Shown here in pieces: positions 28,554 to 40,206 of a stretch of 64,000 nt of DNA. The notes under the pieces are model-generated. The model was not told the DNA's origin and ran no database searches. It saw only the letters and a program-made list of their open reading frames with translations. A program made the translations under genes and the position numbers. The stretch spans positions 80,882 to 144,881 of the forward strand of contig CAJOEM010000004.1 of NCBI GenBank assembly GCA_905233725.1, in the 5' to 3' direction. The DNA is from an uncultured Synergistales bacterium (GTDB lineage Bacteria; Synergistota; Synergistia; Synergistales; Aminobacteriaceae). How positions within the stretch are numbered: the stretch's first letter is position 1; every line of letters starts with the position of its first letter.

Positions 28554-28600
28554 AAAAAAATCCCCCTCGTCATTCATGATTTTCAACACGTGATGAGGGG
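28554..28600 (-). terminator. terminator or attenuator between rpmA and obg
   Basis: On the minus strand CCCCTCATCA pairs with TGACGAGGGG (one A-C mismatch), followed by a seven-base T run (28560-28554). It falls after rpmA and just before obg, so rplU-prp-rpmA is partly or wholly separated from obg. Confidence 0.7.
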
Positions 28601-28640
28601 AGAGAGATTTTTGTTTCTGTTTTGGAAATTATGAATACTA

Positions 28641-28922
28641 TTAAGCGACTGGTTCAACAGAAACGAATTTGCGTCCTGCTTTTGTCGCGTAATTGACTTT
28701 TCCTGGGACGAGTGCGAATAACGTGAAGTCACGACCCAAACCGACATGTTTCCCCGGGTGAACGCGCGTGCCACACTGACGAACGAGAATGCTGCCTGCG
28801 CTGACCGTCTGACCGGCAAAGACTTTTATGCCGCGATATTTGGGTTTGCTGTCTCTGCCGTTAGTCGAACTACCCTGACCTTTTTTGTGCGCGAAAAACT
28901 GAATGTCAAACGTGAATTTCAT
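28641..28922 (-). CDS. rpmA: 50S ribosomal protein L27, with cleavable N-terminal extension
   Basis: 93 residues. The conserved N-terminus of mature L27 ([15 protein letters not shown]) is preceded by ten extra residues, [10 protein letters not shown]. This matches the extension in Firmicutes-type L27 that the protease Prp removes between FF and A. prp lies directly upstream. Mature L27 contacts the peptidyl-transferase centre, so cleavage is expected to be required. Confidence 0.97.
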   Translation of the reverse strand: MKFTFDIQFFAHKKGQGSSTNGRDSKPKYRGIKVFAGQTVSAGSILVRQCGTRVHPGKHVGLGRDFTLFALVPGKVNYATKAGRKFVSVEPVA

Positions 28923-28924
28923 GA

Positions 28925-29251
28925 TTAGATATTTTCCTCCGAGATTTTGATATAACCGGAATTTTCACTAGCGATTTGCCGTAAAGATTTTTCGATTGTG
29001 TGAGTGAGAATTTGTATTTTGCTCGAATATTTTGCCAGCCAAGACACACTGATTAAAATTTTCTCATCGTCGATCCTTGCCGTAACGCTTGGAATTTTTG
29101 CAACGTCCATTATTCCCAGAAGCAACGCTTGCATCAGTGTCGAGACTGCCGCGCAAATTATATCCGAACCCTTCTCAGCATAACCCGAATGTCCCTGTGC
29201 GCGTATTCCGGTTAAGATTTTGTTTTGAAACGTGAAAGTTATATTCGTCAA
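28925..29251 (-). CDS. prp: ribosomal-processing cysteine protease Prp
   Basis: A 108-residue cysteine protease that trims the N-terminal extension of L27. The catalytic pair is His21 ([18 protein letters not shown]) and Cys33. The start is TTG 29251, directly after rplU, and it sits between rplU and rpmA as in Bacillota. Confidence 0.94.
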   Translation of the reverse strand: MTNITFTFQNKILTGIRAQGHSGYAEKGSDIICAAVSTLMQALLLGIMDVAKIPSVTARIDDEKILISVSWLAKYSSKIQILTHTIEKSLRQIASENSGYIKISEENI

Positions 29252-29252
29252 G

Positions 29253-29570
29253 TTATAAGCTTACGTTGCGAATAATAATTTCGGTGTAATACTGTTTATG
29301 ACCGCGCATTTTGCGATAACCCTTTTTGCTCTTGTACTTGAACACGAGAACTTTGTCATCGCGAGCCTGATCGATAATTTCAGCTGTGACTCTTGCGCCC
29401 TGAACATACGGAGAGCCGAATCTTGTTCCGCCCTCAACATCTCCGCCGACGAGTAATACTTTGTCGAACATAACTTCTGTGCTGATTTCGCCGTTGATTT
29501 TTTCGATTCTGAATTTGTCCCCGACGTTTGCGCGATACTGTTTACCGCCTGTCTCAAAAACTGCGTACAT
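29253..29570 (-). CDS. rplU: 50S ribosomal protein L21
   Basis: 105 residues, with the N-terminal MYAVFETGGKQYR signature and the C-terminal YKSKKGYRKMRGHKQYYTEI. First gene of rplU-prp-rpmA, downstream of an 89-base leader with a hairpin and a strong promoter. Confidence 0.97.
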   Translation of the reverse strand: MYAVFETGGKQYRANVGDKFRIEKINGEISTEVMFDKVLLVGGDVEGGTRFGSPYVQGARVTAEIIDQARDDKVLVFKYKSKKGYRKMRGHKQYYTEIIIRNVSL

Positions 29571-29604
29571 GTAAAATTCTGTCCTTTCTTCGCCGAATCG
29601 TGGC

Positions 29605-29624
29605 TTTGAGAATGCGATCTCAAA
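29605..29624 (-). promoter_or_regulatory. hairpin in the rplU leader
   Basis: A perfect seven-base stem TTTGAGA / TCTCAAA with a six-base loop sits in the 5' leader of rplU, between its promoter and its ribosome binding site. It could be a ribosomal-protein autoregulatory leader, which is inference only. Confidence 0.4.
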
Positions 29625-29658
29625 TTATGAATTGCCGTGTTCGTGCGTTTTGCGAGTG

Positions 29659-29688
29659 ATTATAGCATGGAATGACGTGATGTGCTAA
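29659..29688 (-). promoter_or_regulatory. promoter of rplU-prp-rpmA
   Basis: An extended -10 box TGCTATAAT (TATAAT at 29664-29659 on the minus strand) with TTAGCA 18 bases upstream (29688-29683). Confidence 0.65.
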
Positions 29689-29721
29689 TATTTGCGAAAA
29701 ATTACGAAAGTGTGATTAATC

Positions 29722-30762
29722 ATGCAACATGAATCTGTGTATCTTGAGAATAATTCGCTAGTGATTCTTGACCAGACGAAATTGCCGAATGAGATCGAAT
29801 TTTTGCGATTAACTCAACAGTCTGAGATTTACCGGGCGATTAAGAATTTACAAGTTCGTGGAGCGCCTGCGATTGGAATTGCTGCTGCGTATGGATTGTA
29901 CTTGGCTGCGATGGAATGTGAATGTGAAGATTACGCGAAATTTTTCGAACACGTACACGCTGCGAAAGAATATTTGAACTCGTCACGACCGACGGCTGTG
30001 AATTTGTCTTGGGCATTGAATCGTCTCGAACAAGTTTTGATTCATAACGCGAATCTCGAAATTTCTGAGATAAAGAATTTGCTGAGACTTGAAGCTGAGC
30101 AAATCAAATCCGAAGATGCGAACATGTGCAGAAAAATCGGTGAGTTCGGACTGAGCTTGATCAAGAATGGCGACGGAATTTTGACGCATTGTAACGCTGG
30201 GGAATTGGCTACGGCGAAATATGGCACGGCACTTGCTGCGATTCACCTGGGACGTGAGCGCGGCATGAATTTTAGATTGTATTGCGACGAGACCAGACCG
30301 TTATTGCAGGGTGCTAGGTTGACAGCGTTCGAATTGATGTCTGACGGAATTGACACGACGCTGATTTGCGACAACATGGCGTCACAGGTTATGAAAAACG
30401 CCTGGATTGACGCGGTATTTGTCGGAGCGGATCGAATTGCTGCGAATGGCGACACGTGCAACAAAATCGGAACTTCAGGACTTGCGATACTTGCGAAATA
30501 TTACGGGATCCCGTTTTATGTTTTTGCGCCGAAATCCACGATTGACATGAACACAAAATCTGGTAACGAGATCATAATCGAACAGAGACCCGCAAGTGAA
30601 ATTACGGAACTCTGGTACGAGAAACGCATGGCTCCGAACGATGTGAAAGTTTATAATCCTGCGTTTGACGTTACGGATCACGAATTAATCTCAGGAATTG
30701 TGACGGATTTGGGAATTTTGCGCGCGCCTTATGACGTTAGCTTGAGAGAAATTTTCGCGTAA
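29722..30762 (+). CDS. mtnA: S-methyl-5-thioribose-1-phosphate isomerase
   Basis: 346 residues, eIF2B-like fold. Isomerises methylthioribose-1-phosphate to methylthioribulose-1-phosphate in methionine salvage. Family motifs are QVRGAPAIGIAAAYG, the catalytic-Cys segment THCNAGELATAKYGTAL, and the catalytic Asp in VGADRIAANGD. No other salvage gene is nearby. The ribosome binding site is weak. In organisms lacking the full pathway, related isomerases act in alternative salvage or on ribose-1,5-bisphosphate, so the exact substrate is not proven. Confidence 0.9.
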   Translation: MQHESVYLENNSLVILDQTKLPNEIEFLRLTQQSEIYRAIKNLQVRGAPAIGIAAAYGLYLAAMECECEDYAKFFEHVHAAKEYLNSSRPTAVNLSWALNRLEQVLIHNANLEISEIKNLLRLEAEQIKSEDANMCRKIGEFGLSLIKNGDGILTHCNAGELATAKYGTALAAIHLGRERGMNFRLYCDETRPLLQGARLTAFELMSDGIDTTLICDNMASQVMKNAWIDAVFVGADRIAANGDTCNKIGTSGLAILAKYYGIPFYVFAPKSTIDMNTKSGNEIIIEQRPASEITELWYEKRMAPNDVKVYNPAFDVTDHELISGIVTDLGILRAPYDVSLREIFA

Positions 30763-30771
30763 GAAAGTAAG

Positions 30772-30797
30772 AAAAACAGCCCTCGTTTTGAGAGCTG
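30772..30797 (-). terminator. terminator of the transketolase gene
   Basis: On the minus strand CAGCTCTC pairs with GAGGGCTG (one mismatch) and five T's follow (30776-30772). It also lies just past the convergent mtnA stop. Confidence 0.65.
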
Positions 30798-30829
30798 CGT
30801 TAATTCGTAGGTGTTTGTTTGTGTGAAAG

Positions 30830-32746
30830 TTATTTCCTGAACTCGATGAATGATTTCGCGATGCCTTCTGAGTCAAGACCGAAAGCTTTGCGTAATTCGC
30901 TGGAAACACCTGACAAGCCGTATTTTTCAACGCCGAGATTCTTGATTTTTGCGCCGAGATTTCGACGTGCGATTTCAAGACCAAGAATTGCGCCCATGCC
31001 CGTGTTGACGTGATGATCTTCTACGGTCAGGATATATCCGGTTGCACATGCTTCTTTTAAAGCAGCTTCGTCGATTTCGAGCGGTGATGACACGCAATAG
31101 ACCGAGACATTCACGCCCTGTTTTGCGAGTTCTTCTGCGGATTTCAGCGCGATTTGTGTCAGGTAGCCGAGTGCGAAGATTGCGCCGTCTTTGCCGTCAC
31201 GTAATTTCACAGCTTTGCCGTACTCGAACTTGTAATCAGGTGAAGCAAATTCGGGGATCGAATCAACTTTGCTGCGACCAACAGCCAAGCACACACAGCC
31301 CGGAGTCTTGAGCATGTAACGTGTAGCTTTGTCAGTCTGGTTAGGATCTGCCGGCACGAGTAATTTCCAGCCGAACATGTTACGCGCCTGTCCGACGTAA
31401 TCAATGCACTGGTGAGTTTCGCCATCTTCGCCAACGTCAAGACCAACGTGAGTTAATACGAGTTTGTTTCCAGCCTTGTTGATGTCGTTGAGTCTTTGCT
31501 GGTTGTAAGCTTCGTCGATGCCGAAAACTCCAAATTCCGCCCAGACCGAGACAGTTCCAGCAGCCGCCGCAGCTCCCGAGATTGTAGCAACAGCGTGTTC
31601 CTGAATGCCGCACTGAATAAATTCATCAGGACAGACTTTCTTGAACTCGCCAGTCATAACGGACGGTGACAAATCGCAATCGAACACAAGAATCGGAGTT
31701 TTGCCCGCGACTTTGTAATTCAACTTGCCAACATCAGCGACAGCTTTTCCGAATGCGCCACGGTTGTCGGATTTTTTCTCGTTTGTGTATACGATCGGAG
31801 TTCCTGTTTCGATTTCAGCTTCGAATGGAGTAATTTCGCGATAAGGCTTCGGAGCAGGAGTATTTTTTCGCGCGTCGAGAGCTTTTGCGAGAATTTCAGG
31901 ATCTCCGCCGAGGGATTTAACGACGTTTGAATAGATTGGCTCGCCCGGAGCTTTGCCGTGATAAGTTGGGACACCTGCCATTTCACCGCCGTCTTTGCCC
32001 ATGACAGTCTTGCACATAAGTACGGTAGGCTTGCCGTTTTTGCCAGCGTTTGCGAGAGCCTTGAACAATTCCGGGAATGAATGTCCGTCGCATTCGACAA
32101 CTTCCCAGCCATCAGCTTCCCAGATTTCACGAATGTTGCAGTGCATGATTTCTTCGACAGTGCCGCTGAGCTGAATCTTGTTCCAGTCGATGAGAGCGAT
32201 GACATTGTTGAGTTTCTGGCTGACTGCTATTCGTCGTGCTTCTGCGATTTGTCCTTTGGTTTGACCGCCGTCGCCCATCAAGACGAAAACTTTGCCGTCA
32301 TGATTTCTAGCGCGCTGAGCCAGTGCAAATCCGACACCAGCTGAAAGTCCCTGACCTAAGTTGCCCGTATCCCAATCGATTCCGGGAACTTCACGAACGA
32401 TGTGTCCCTGAATTGTGCTGCCGAATCGTCTGAAGTTTGGTAACGCGTCCTCGGCCGGAATGAAGCCGTATTCGATTAAAGCTGCGTAAACTCCTGCTGA
32501 AGTGTGACCGTGAGAAATTATTACGTAATCGCGATCGATTTCACTTGCATTAGCCGGTGTTAAATTTGCGAAACCGTACACGCTCAGGAACATTTCCATA
32601 CTTGAGAATGCGCCGCCCGGGTGACCGGAATTTGCAGCCTGAACCATTGTGAGTGAATTGATTCGAGCTTGTTTTGCAGATGCTTTCAGAGCGTTGAGTT
32701 CGTCATCAGTGAGAGTAGCTTTTCCGTGAAGATTTTTAAGTGCCAT
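30830..32746 (-). CDS. tkt: transketolase
   Basis: 638-residue thiamine-diphosphate enzyme of the pentose phosphate pathway, containing both halves in one chain. The N-terminal half has AANSGHPGGAFSSMEM, SHGHTSAGVYAAL and the cofactor motif GDGGQTKGQIAEARRIA. The pyrimidine domain carries QCGIQEHAVATISG with the catalytic Glu, and the C-terminal domain ends the chain. Start ATG 32746, with GGAGG upstream. It is single-gene and divergent from the AEC transporter. Confidence 0.95.
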   Translation of the reverse strand: MALKNLHGKATLTDDELNALKASAKQARINSLTMVQAANSGHPGGAFSSMEMFLSVYGFANLTPANASEIDRDYVIISHGHTSAGVYAALIEYGFIPAEDALPNFRRFGSTIQGHIVREVPGIDWDTGNLGQGLSAGVGFALAQRARNHDGKVFVLMGDGGQTKGQIAEARRIAVSQKLNNVIALIDWNKIQLSGTVEEIMHCNIREIWEADGWEVVECDGHSFPELFKALANAGKNGKPTVLMCKTVMGKDGGEMAGVPTYHGKAPGEPIYSNVVKSLGGDPEILAKALDARKNTPAPKPYREITPFEAEIETGTPIVYTNEKKSDNRGAFGKAVADVGKLNYKVAGKTPILVFDCDLSPSVMTGEFKKVCPDEFIQCGIQEHAVATISGAAAAAGTVSVWAEFGVFGIDEAYNQQRLNDINKAGNKLVLTHVGLDVGEDGETHQCIDYVGQARNMFGWKLLVPADPNQTDKATRYMLKTPGCVCLAVGRSKVDSIPEFASPDYKFEYGKAVKLRDGKDGAIFALGYLTQIALKSAEELAKQGVNVSVYCVSSPLEIDEAALKEACATGYILTVEDHHVNTGMGAILGLEIARRNLGAKIKNLGVEKYGLSGVSSELRKAFGLDSEGIAKSFIEFRK

Positions 32747-32867
32747 GATTTTTTCCTCCGTTGATTATGATTATTTAAGATAAGAATAGCAGAATTTGCA
32801 GAATTTTGAATCGCAGAATTATTGAATCGTGATAATATTTGCGAATAATTTTAGGGAGGTAATTTTC

Positions 32868-33815
32868 TTGAATCTTGATTTCTTGATGGTTACGAAGACT
32901 TTGACGGGGCTGTTCGTGTTGATAGCGTTCGGCTACGGGGCTGTGAAATTTGGCATGATTAACGCGAGTGCGACGGTGCATTTCTCGGCATTATTAATGA
33001 AGGTTACATTGCCGTGTACGATTTTTATATCGCTGGTTCAGAAAGAATATGATCCGGCGTTTATTTACGATGCTTTAATTATGATTGCGAGTGGACTTGT
33101 GCTGTATTCGTGCATGTTGTATTTCTCGAAATTCGCCGCGAAAATTTTCGGTGTGAAAAAAAACTCGATTGGCATTTGGGCGTTTTCGACTACGTATAGC
33201 AATGCGGGATTTGTAGCGTTTCCGATTGCGTTGGCATTGTTAGGGCGTGAAGGTCTTGCGCTTGCAGTAATGCTGAACATGACGTTTAATATCACGGCTT
33301 ACACACTCGGCTCGATTGAGATTGCGAAGGATTCAGCGAGTACATCTGGAGAATTGGATATGAAGTCCGTAATTTTCAGCACGATAAATTTCGCGATTGT
33401 TTTAAGCTTGATATTTTACTTCGGCAGAATCGAATTGCCCGAACTTGCTGCAACGTCGATTAATTACGTTTCGAATATTACGACGCCGTTGTCGATGCTG
33501 TTAATCGGAATGTCGCTGGCGAAATCTCACACGCAGGATATTTTGAAGAACAGGGATGCCTGGACATGTGCAGCGATGCGCCTGATAATTTACCCGTTGA
33601 TATTGTGCGGATTATTCCGGATTTTTGTGCCATGGAGCAATCCGATGATTACGGCGGTGATAATTCTGGTTATGGCGATGCCTGTTGCGAGTACGGCTGT
33701 GATTCTTGCGGAAAATTATAATTCGAACGCGGATTTAGCAGCTGAGGCGCTATTCATATCGAATATTGCGTGCATAATTACGATCCCGTTGATGTGTACG
33801 TTGATTCCGGTTTGA
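32868..33815 (+). CDS. AEC (auxin efflux carrier-like) family transporter
   Basis: 315-residue membrane protein with about ten hydrophobic segments. FGMINASATVHFSALLMKVTLPC and YSNAGFVAFPIALALLG are typical of the AEC family, which carries organic acids and similar anions. The start is TTG 32868 with GGGAGGT just upstream; the earlier ATG at 32829 has none. The chromate-transporter genes follow closely. Confidence 0.9.
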   Translation: MNLDFLMVTKTLTGLFVLIAFGYGAVKFGMINASATVHFSALLMKVTLPCTIFISLVQKEYDPAFIYDALIMIASGLVLYSCMLYFSKFAAKIFGVKKNSIGIWAFSTTYSNAGFVAFPIALALLGREGLALAVMLNMTFNITAYTLGSIEIAKDSASTSGELDMKSVIFSTINFAIVLSLIFYFGRIELPELAATSINYVSNITTPLSMLLIGMSLAKSHTQDILKNRDAWTCAAMRLIIYPLILCGLFRIFVPWSNPMITAVIILVMAMPVASTAVILAENYNSNADLAAEALFISNIACIITIPLMCTLIPV

Positions 33816-33840
33816 TGTTATGTGATTGGGAGTGAAAATT

Positions 33841-34389
33841 TTGCTGAAGAAATTATATTGCGAATTTCTGAGATTTGGCTGTTTCACGTTTGGCGGAGGC
33901 TGGAGCATTGTCGCGCAGATGAACGAGCTGTACGTTAAGCAGGAGAAAATCTTGACGAACGAAGAATTGCTGGATATTACAAGCATAGGAAGAAGTTTGC
34001 CCGGAACTATGATCGGAAATATTGCGATGTTGTTTGGCTATAGAATGCGCGGATTTTTCGGAGGAGTTGCGTGCGTGTTCGGAATGATAACTGCGCCGAT
34101 GATTGTTTTGATATTGATCACGACGTTTTACTCGATGTTTCAGGATAACGTTTGGGTAGCTTCTGCGATGAAGGGAGTTAGAGCAGCGGTTGCTCCGGTA
34201 ATTTTGAGCGCGTTGATGGCGATGCTGCACAGTGCATTCAAGTTTCCGCCGTGTTATCTGGTAGCGTTGTTGATGTTCGGATTGTATTTTTTCGCCGGAG
34301 TTAGCTGTGTTTGGCTTGTAATTTTCGGGGCGATTCTTGGGCTTGTGATTTGCGAATATTACGAGAAGAAAGTGAAGCGCGATGACTGA
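33841..34389 (+). CDS. chromate transporter family, first half
   Basis: About 182 residues, one half of a CHR-family transporter. FLRFGCFTFGGGWSIVAQM and SIGRSLPGTMIGNIAMLFGY are the CHR-domain signatures. The start is set at TTG 33841 (GGGAGTG upstream); GTG 33832 or TTG 33826 are possible. It overlaps the second half by eight bases, the usual split-gene arrangement in which two half-size proteins make a heterodimer. The transported anion is not established. Confidence 0.88.
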   Translation: MLKKLYCEFLRFGCFTFGGGWSIVAQMNELYVKQEKILTNEELLDITSIGRSLPGTMIGNIAMLFGYRMRGFFGGVACVFGMITAPMIVLILITTFYSMFQDNVWVASAMKGVRAAVAPVILSALMAMLHSAFKFPPCYLVALLMFGLYFFAGVSCVWLVIFGAILGLVICEYYEKKVKRDD

Positions 34390-34921
34390 GTTAATAACGC
34401 TGCTAGAATTATTCTGGAGTTTCGTGAAGATCGGATTTACAAGTTTCGGTGGCTTGTCGATGATCCCGTTGATTTCGAGCGAGATGATCTCACACGGATT
34501 CATGACGGCTTCAGAAGTTGCGGATATAGTTGCGATCGCTGAGATGACACCGGGACCGCTGGGATTGAATTGCGCGACGTTTGCGGGAATGCGTGCAGGC
34601 GGAATTTTGGGAGCGATTGTTGCGAATTTGGGAGCGTTGTCGCCGACGTTGACGGTTGCGTTTATAGCTGCGATATTTTTCGAACACGCGAAGAATAACA
34701 AGCATCTTGTGCAAATCATGACAGGTGTGAGACCTGCGTGTGTTGGAATGGTTGCGGGAGTAATTCTCGAGATGTCGCGTGAAAATTACGTTGATGTTCC
34801 GACGCTTGCGATTGGAATTGTAGATCTGATTTTGCTGCTGTACGTGAAGATGTCGATCCCGAAAGTTTTGTTATTAAGCGCGATTTTGGGAATAATATTT
34901 TTTGCTGTGATGGGATTTTGA
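34382..34921 (+). CDS. chromate transporter family, second half
   Basis: 179 residues. FVKIGFTSFGGLSMIPLISSEM and AEMTPGPLGLNCATFAG are CHR-domain signatures, with PGP conserved. It starts inside the end of the first half, so the two products are made in a fixed ratio and probably pair in the membrane. Confidence 0.9.
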   Translation: MTELITLLELFWSFVKIGFTSFGGLSMIPLISSEMISHGFMTASEVADIVAIAEMTPGPLGLNCATFAGMRAGGILGAIVANLGALSPTLTVAFIAAIFFEHAKNNKHLVQIMTGVRPACVGMVAGVILEMSRENYVDVPTLAIGIVDLILLLYVKMSIPKVLLLSAILGIIFFAVMGF

Positions 34922-34924
34922 GCT

Positions 34925-35224
34925 ATGTTTGATAAACGTGCATTAATGGATTTTATCGAGAGAAATACGTTTTTGAGTGTTGTAGATTGTGGCGAATGGT
35001 TTTACGCGGCGCATTATGTTGAGCGTTCGTTTGCGCTTGCGTACACGTGTGATGATCTTGAAAAATTGTGCGAATTTGCTTTGAAATTTGATCGTGCAAG
35101 AAAGACCGGCTCGCTGTATTTGATATTCCGGAGCATAGCCGATGAAGCGAATCCTGATTATGTTCGAGAATGTGTGGAATTGTTTATGCGCGAGAGAAAG
35201 ATTCGTGAGATTAAGCGCGTGTGA
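34925..35224 (+). CDS. hypothetical protein
   Basis: A 99-residue soluble protein that I do not recognise. It has no membrane segment and no cysteine pattern. It starts three bases after the chromate transporter pair and ends in a basic stretch (FMRERKIREIKRV). The spacing suggests it belongs to that transcript. Confidence 0.6.
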   Translation: MFDKRALMDFIERNTFLSVVDCGEWFYAAHYVERSFALAYTCDDLEKLCEFALKFDRARKTGSLYLIFRSIADEANPDYVRECVELFMRERKIREIKRV

Positions 35225-35251
35225 ATCCGTAATTTTCGGTGAAATATGCGC

Positions 35252-35280
35252 TTGAACAAAAATTTTTTTGTATATATAAT
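35252..35280 (+). promoter_or_regulatory. strong promoter of the V-ATPase operon
   Basis: TTGAAC (35252-35257), exactly 17 bases, then the consensus TATAAT (35275-35280). AGGAGGT follows at about 35324 before the first gene. Confidence 0.8.
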
Positions 35281-35341
35281 TGACGCTGTTTTTGAAATTT
35301 CAGGGGAAATCCCGTTTTGTTACAGGAGGTGAAAAATTTTT

Positions 35342-35657
35342 ATGGCAGAAAATCAGACGATTGCGGAGATCAAGACCGCAGAATCTCAAGCTGCCGCCGC
35401 GGTTCAGACAGCCAAAGAGAATGCAGTGAAGAAGCTGAATAAAGCAAGTGCCGACGCTGAAAATTCTCTCAAAGAAGCTAGACAAACTGCAGCCCGACAG
35501 TTCCGAGACAAGATTAAGCGCGCTGAAGAAGCAGCCGAGACGAAAGCCAAAAATATTCTGTCCAAGCGTGAAGCTGATGCCAAAGGATTCTATGACAGTC
35601 ACAAGTCAAAAGTTCATGGTGCAGCCTCATGGATTACTGAAGAGGTGATGAAGAAAT

Positions 35658-35671
<14 letters not shown>
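35342..35671 (+). CDS. ntpF: V-type ATPase subunit G/H-like (NtpF position)
   Basis: A 109-residue Ala/Lys/Glu-rich coiled-coil protein, the expected peripheral-stalk component of V/A-type ATPases. The name follows the E. hirae ntp order (ntpF first). AGGAGGTG precedes the ATG at 35342. It overlaps the ntpI start by 14 bases. Confidence 0.85.
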
Positions 35672-38191
<2,520 letters not shown>

Positions 38192-38209
38192 TTCGGGTGG
38201 GTGATCTTA

Positions 38210-38788
38210 ATGGCACTTGCCGATATAAAAGCTAAAATCAAATCGGATTCTCAGGCGCAGATTAAGGCAATCGAAGAGGAAAACGACGCAAAAGTTCGCG
38301 CAGTCAGTCAGAAAGTTAATGCCGAGATCAAGAGCATTCAGGATTCTTACGCTGCAAGGCTTGCCAAGGAAGAGCCAGAAGTTCTCAAACGTCGCGAAAT
38401 CGTAGCTGAACTTGACGCAAAGCGCGTGGATTTGGGAACTCGTCAGAAATTGGTTTCAGAAGCATTTGAGGAAGCTTTGAAGCAATTAGCTGCATTACCG
38501 CCTGAAAAGTACGCTGGCTTTGCTGAGAGATTGCTTAACGAGGCGGTCGCAACTGGCAAAGAAGTCATGCTCACTGGCAAGAACGAGAAATGCTTGAATC
38601 AGAACTGGCTTGACAAATATAATTCTGCGCATAACACTTCGATAACGCTTTCAACTGAGAAACTTGACATTGCTGGCGGTTTTGTTTTGAGAAACGACAG
38701 GATCGACACGAATTGTTCTTGGGAGATGTTGCTCTCCGACGCACGCTCTGAAATTGAGACAGGGGTCGTTAAAAGGCTGTTCGAGTGA
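38210..38788 (+). CDS. ntpE: V-type ATPase subunit E
   Basis: 192-residue peripheral-stalk subunit: a charged coiled-coil N-terminal half and a globular C-terminal half ending LSDARSEIETGVVKRLFE. The ATG at 38210 follows GGTGGGTG; a GTG at 38201 is less likely. Its position between K and C supports the assignment. Confidence 0.88.
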   Translation: MALADIKAKIKSDSQAQIKAIEEENDAKVRAVSQKVNAEIKSIQDSYAARLAKEEPEVLKRREIVAELDAKRVDLGTRQKLVSEAFEEALKQLAALPPEKYAGFAERLLNEAVATGKEVMLTGKNEKCLNQNWLDKYNSAHNTSITLSTEKLDIAGGFVLRNDRIDTNCSWEMLLSDARSEIETGVVKRLFE

Positions 38789-38801
38789 GGGGGTGTAAGC
38801 T

Positions 38802-39794
38802 GTGAGTTATGTTTACACCGTTGCACGGCTGCGAGGAATGGAGAATCATATTCTGGATTCGGCATTTTTCACGCGCCTGATGGACAGCGCAAGTATTGAT
38901 GACGCTCTGAAAATGCTCGGTGAGACGTCGTATTCGCAGTATTTGAATCAGGATTCGAATTTTGACAAAGCGATTGATTCTGAGATGCTCGCCACGTTTC
39001 ATGAGTTGGCGCAATTTGTGCCGGATCAGGAATTGTTGACGCTGTTCAGGATTCCGTATGATTTTCATAACGTGAAAGTTTTGCTTAAGGGATTATTTAA
39101 AGTCAGAGCCGGAGATTTGAACGGCAGACGCTATGATTTGCTCTCGAAATTAGCAAGCATTGACACGAATGAATTGACGGAAGCTGTCGAAACTGAAGAA
39201 TACGGATTCTTGCCTTATGGCTTGACGGATGTAATTCCGCAGTGTGTGGCGTTGTGGGATCAGACGAAGAATGCGCAGGCTGTAGAGTTATTGCTGGATC
39301 ATCAGATGTTCAAAGCGATGTTGGCTCTTGCTGAGAAACTGAATGTTGCGCTTGTTACGAAATGGGTCAAGTTGAAGATTGACGCGGAGAATCTGAAAGC
39401 TGCGATCAGACTTGCGAGACTGAAATATGATTCGAATCATGCGCTGCCGTTCTTTCACGAGGGCGGATTTTTGAGACCTGATGATTTCGCCAAACTCATG
39501 AATGAGCCACAGGAGACTTGGTCGCGGATTTTGTCGCACACGGATATTTCGAAAGTTCTGAATGCCTTGACTGAACAGCAGGATTTGAAAGTTGCATTCT
39601 CGGACGTTTCAGCAGCGATTGACAGATATTTGCTTGAAGTTCTGGAATCTGCGAAATATTCGATTGAAGATCCTGCGAACGTGCTGCTCTATATCTTGGC
39701 GAAAGAAGCTGAGGCCAGGAATGTGCGCGTGTCACTTGTCTGCGTATCATCCGGACTTGACCGTGAATTTGCTCGTCGTGCTGTGATCGCGTGA
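38802..39794 (+). CDS. ntpC: V-type ATPase subunit C
   Basis: 330-residue helical subunit (the V/A-type counterpart of yeast subunit d) that links the rotor ring to the central stalk. N-terminus YVYTVARLRGMENHIL and DFHNVKVLLKGLF, repeated later as KLKIDAENLKAAIRLARLK, are typical of the triplicated C-subunit fold. GTG start at 38802 with GAGGGGGTG upstream. Confidence 0.92.
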   Translation: MSYVYTVARLRGMENHILDSAFFTRLMDSASIDDALKMLGETSYSQYLNQDSNFDKAIDSEMLATFHELAQFVPDQELLTLFRIPYDFHNVKVLLKGLFKVRAGDLNGRRYDLLSKLASIDTNELTEAVETEEYGFLPYGLTDVIPQCVALWDQTKNAQAVELLLDHQMFKAMLALAEKLNVALVTKWVKLKIDAENLKAAIRLARLKYDSNHALPFFHEGGFLRPDDFAKLMNEPQETWSRILSHTDISKVLNALTEQQDLKVAFSDVSAAIDRYLLEVLESAKYSIEDPANVLLYILAKEAEARNVRVSLVCVSSGLDREFARRAVIA

Positions 39795-39824
39795 TGTACG
39801 TGATGTAACGGAGGTTAATATTCG

Positions 39825-40163
39825 ATGTCAGAAAAAAATACGAAACCCATTGCAGCAATAGGCAGTTATGAAATGGTCTTGCCGTTTCAAGCAGTCGGGA
39901 TTCACAGCGTGATATTAAATTCCGAGAATCGCGGCGATTTCGAGAAGATTCTTGAGCAATTAGCCGGTGAAGATTACGCGGTTATATTCATTCAGGAAGA
40001 TTTATTCGTGGATTTCTCGGACGCAGTTGAAGGGATTAATGATAAATATAATACCAGTGTGTTGCCAGTGCCGTCACCGTTGGGTGCGACTGGTGCTGGA
40101 CTTGCTTCGATTAGACGCAGTGTAGAGAAGGCCGTTGGTATGGATATTTTTGCCGAAAGATAA
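39825..40163 (+). CDS. ntpG: V-type ATPase subunit F (NtpG position)
   Basis: 112-residue Rossmann-like central-stalk subunit, the equivalent of subunit F. It contains AAIGSYEMVLPFQAVGIHSV and YAVIFIQEDLF, and ends in a region LPVPSPLGATGAGLASIRRSVEKA. Encoded between C and A, the ntpG position in E. hirae. GGAGG precedes the ATG. Confidence 0.9.
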   Translation: MSEKNTKPIAAIGSYEMVLPFQAVGIHSVILNSENRGDFEKILEQLAGEDYAVIFIQEDLFVDFSDAVEGINDKYNTSVLPVPSPLGATGAGLASIRRSVEKAVGMDIFAER

Positions 40164-40206
40164 ATAATATTACATGAATAATATTACTCGGAGGAGATTA
40201 AATTAA

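Noticed and set aside
33853-34719. A 288-codon minus-strand open frame across the chromate transporter pair
   Set aside because: It is antisense to two genes with family signatures, has low-complexity basic composition and no ribosome binding site.
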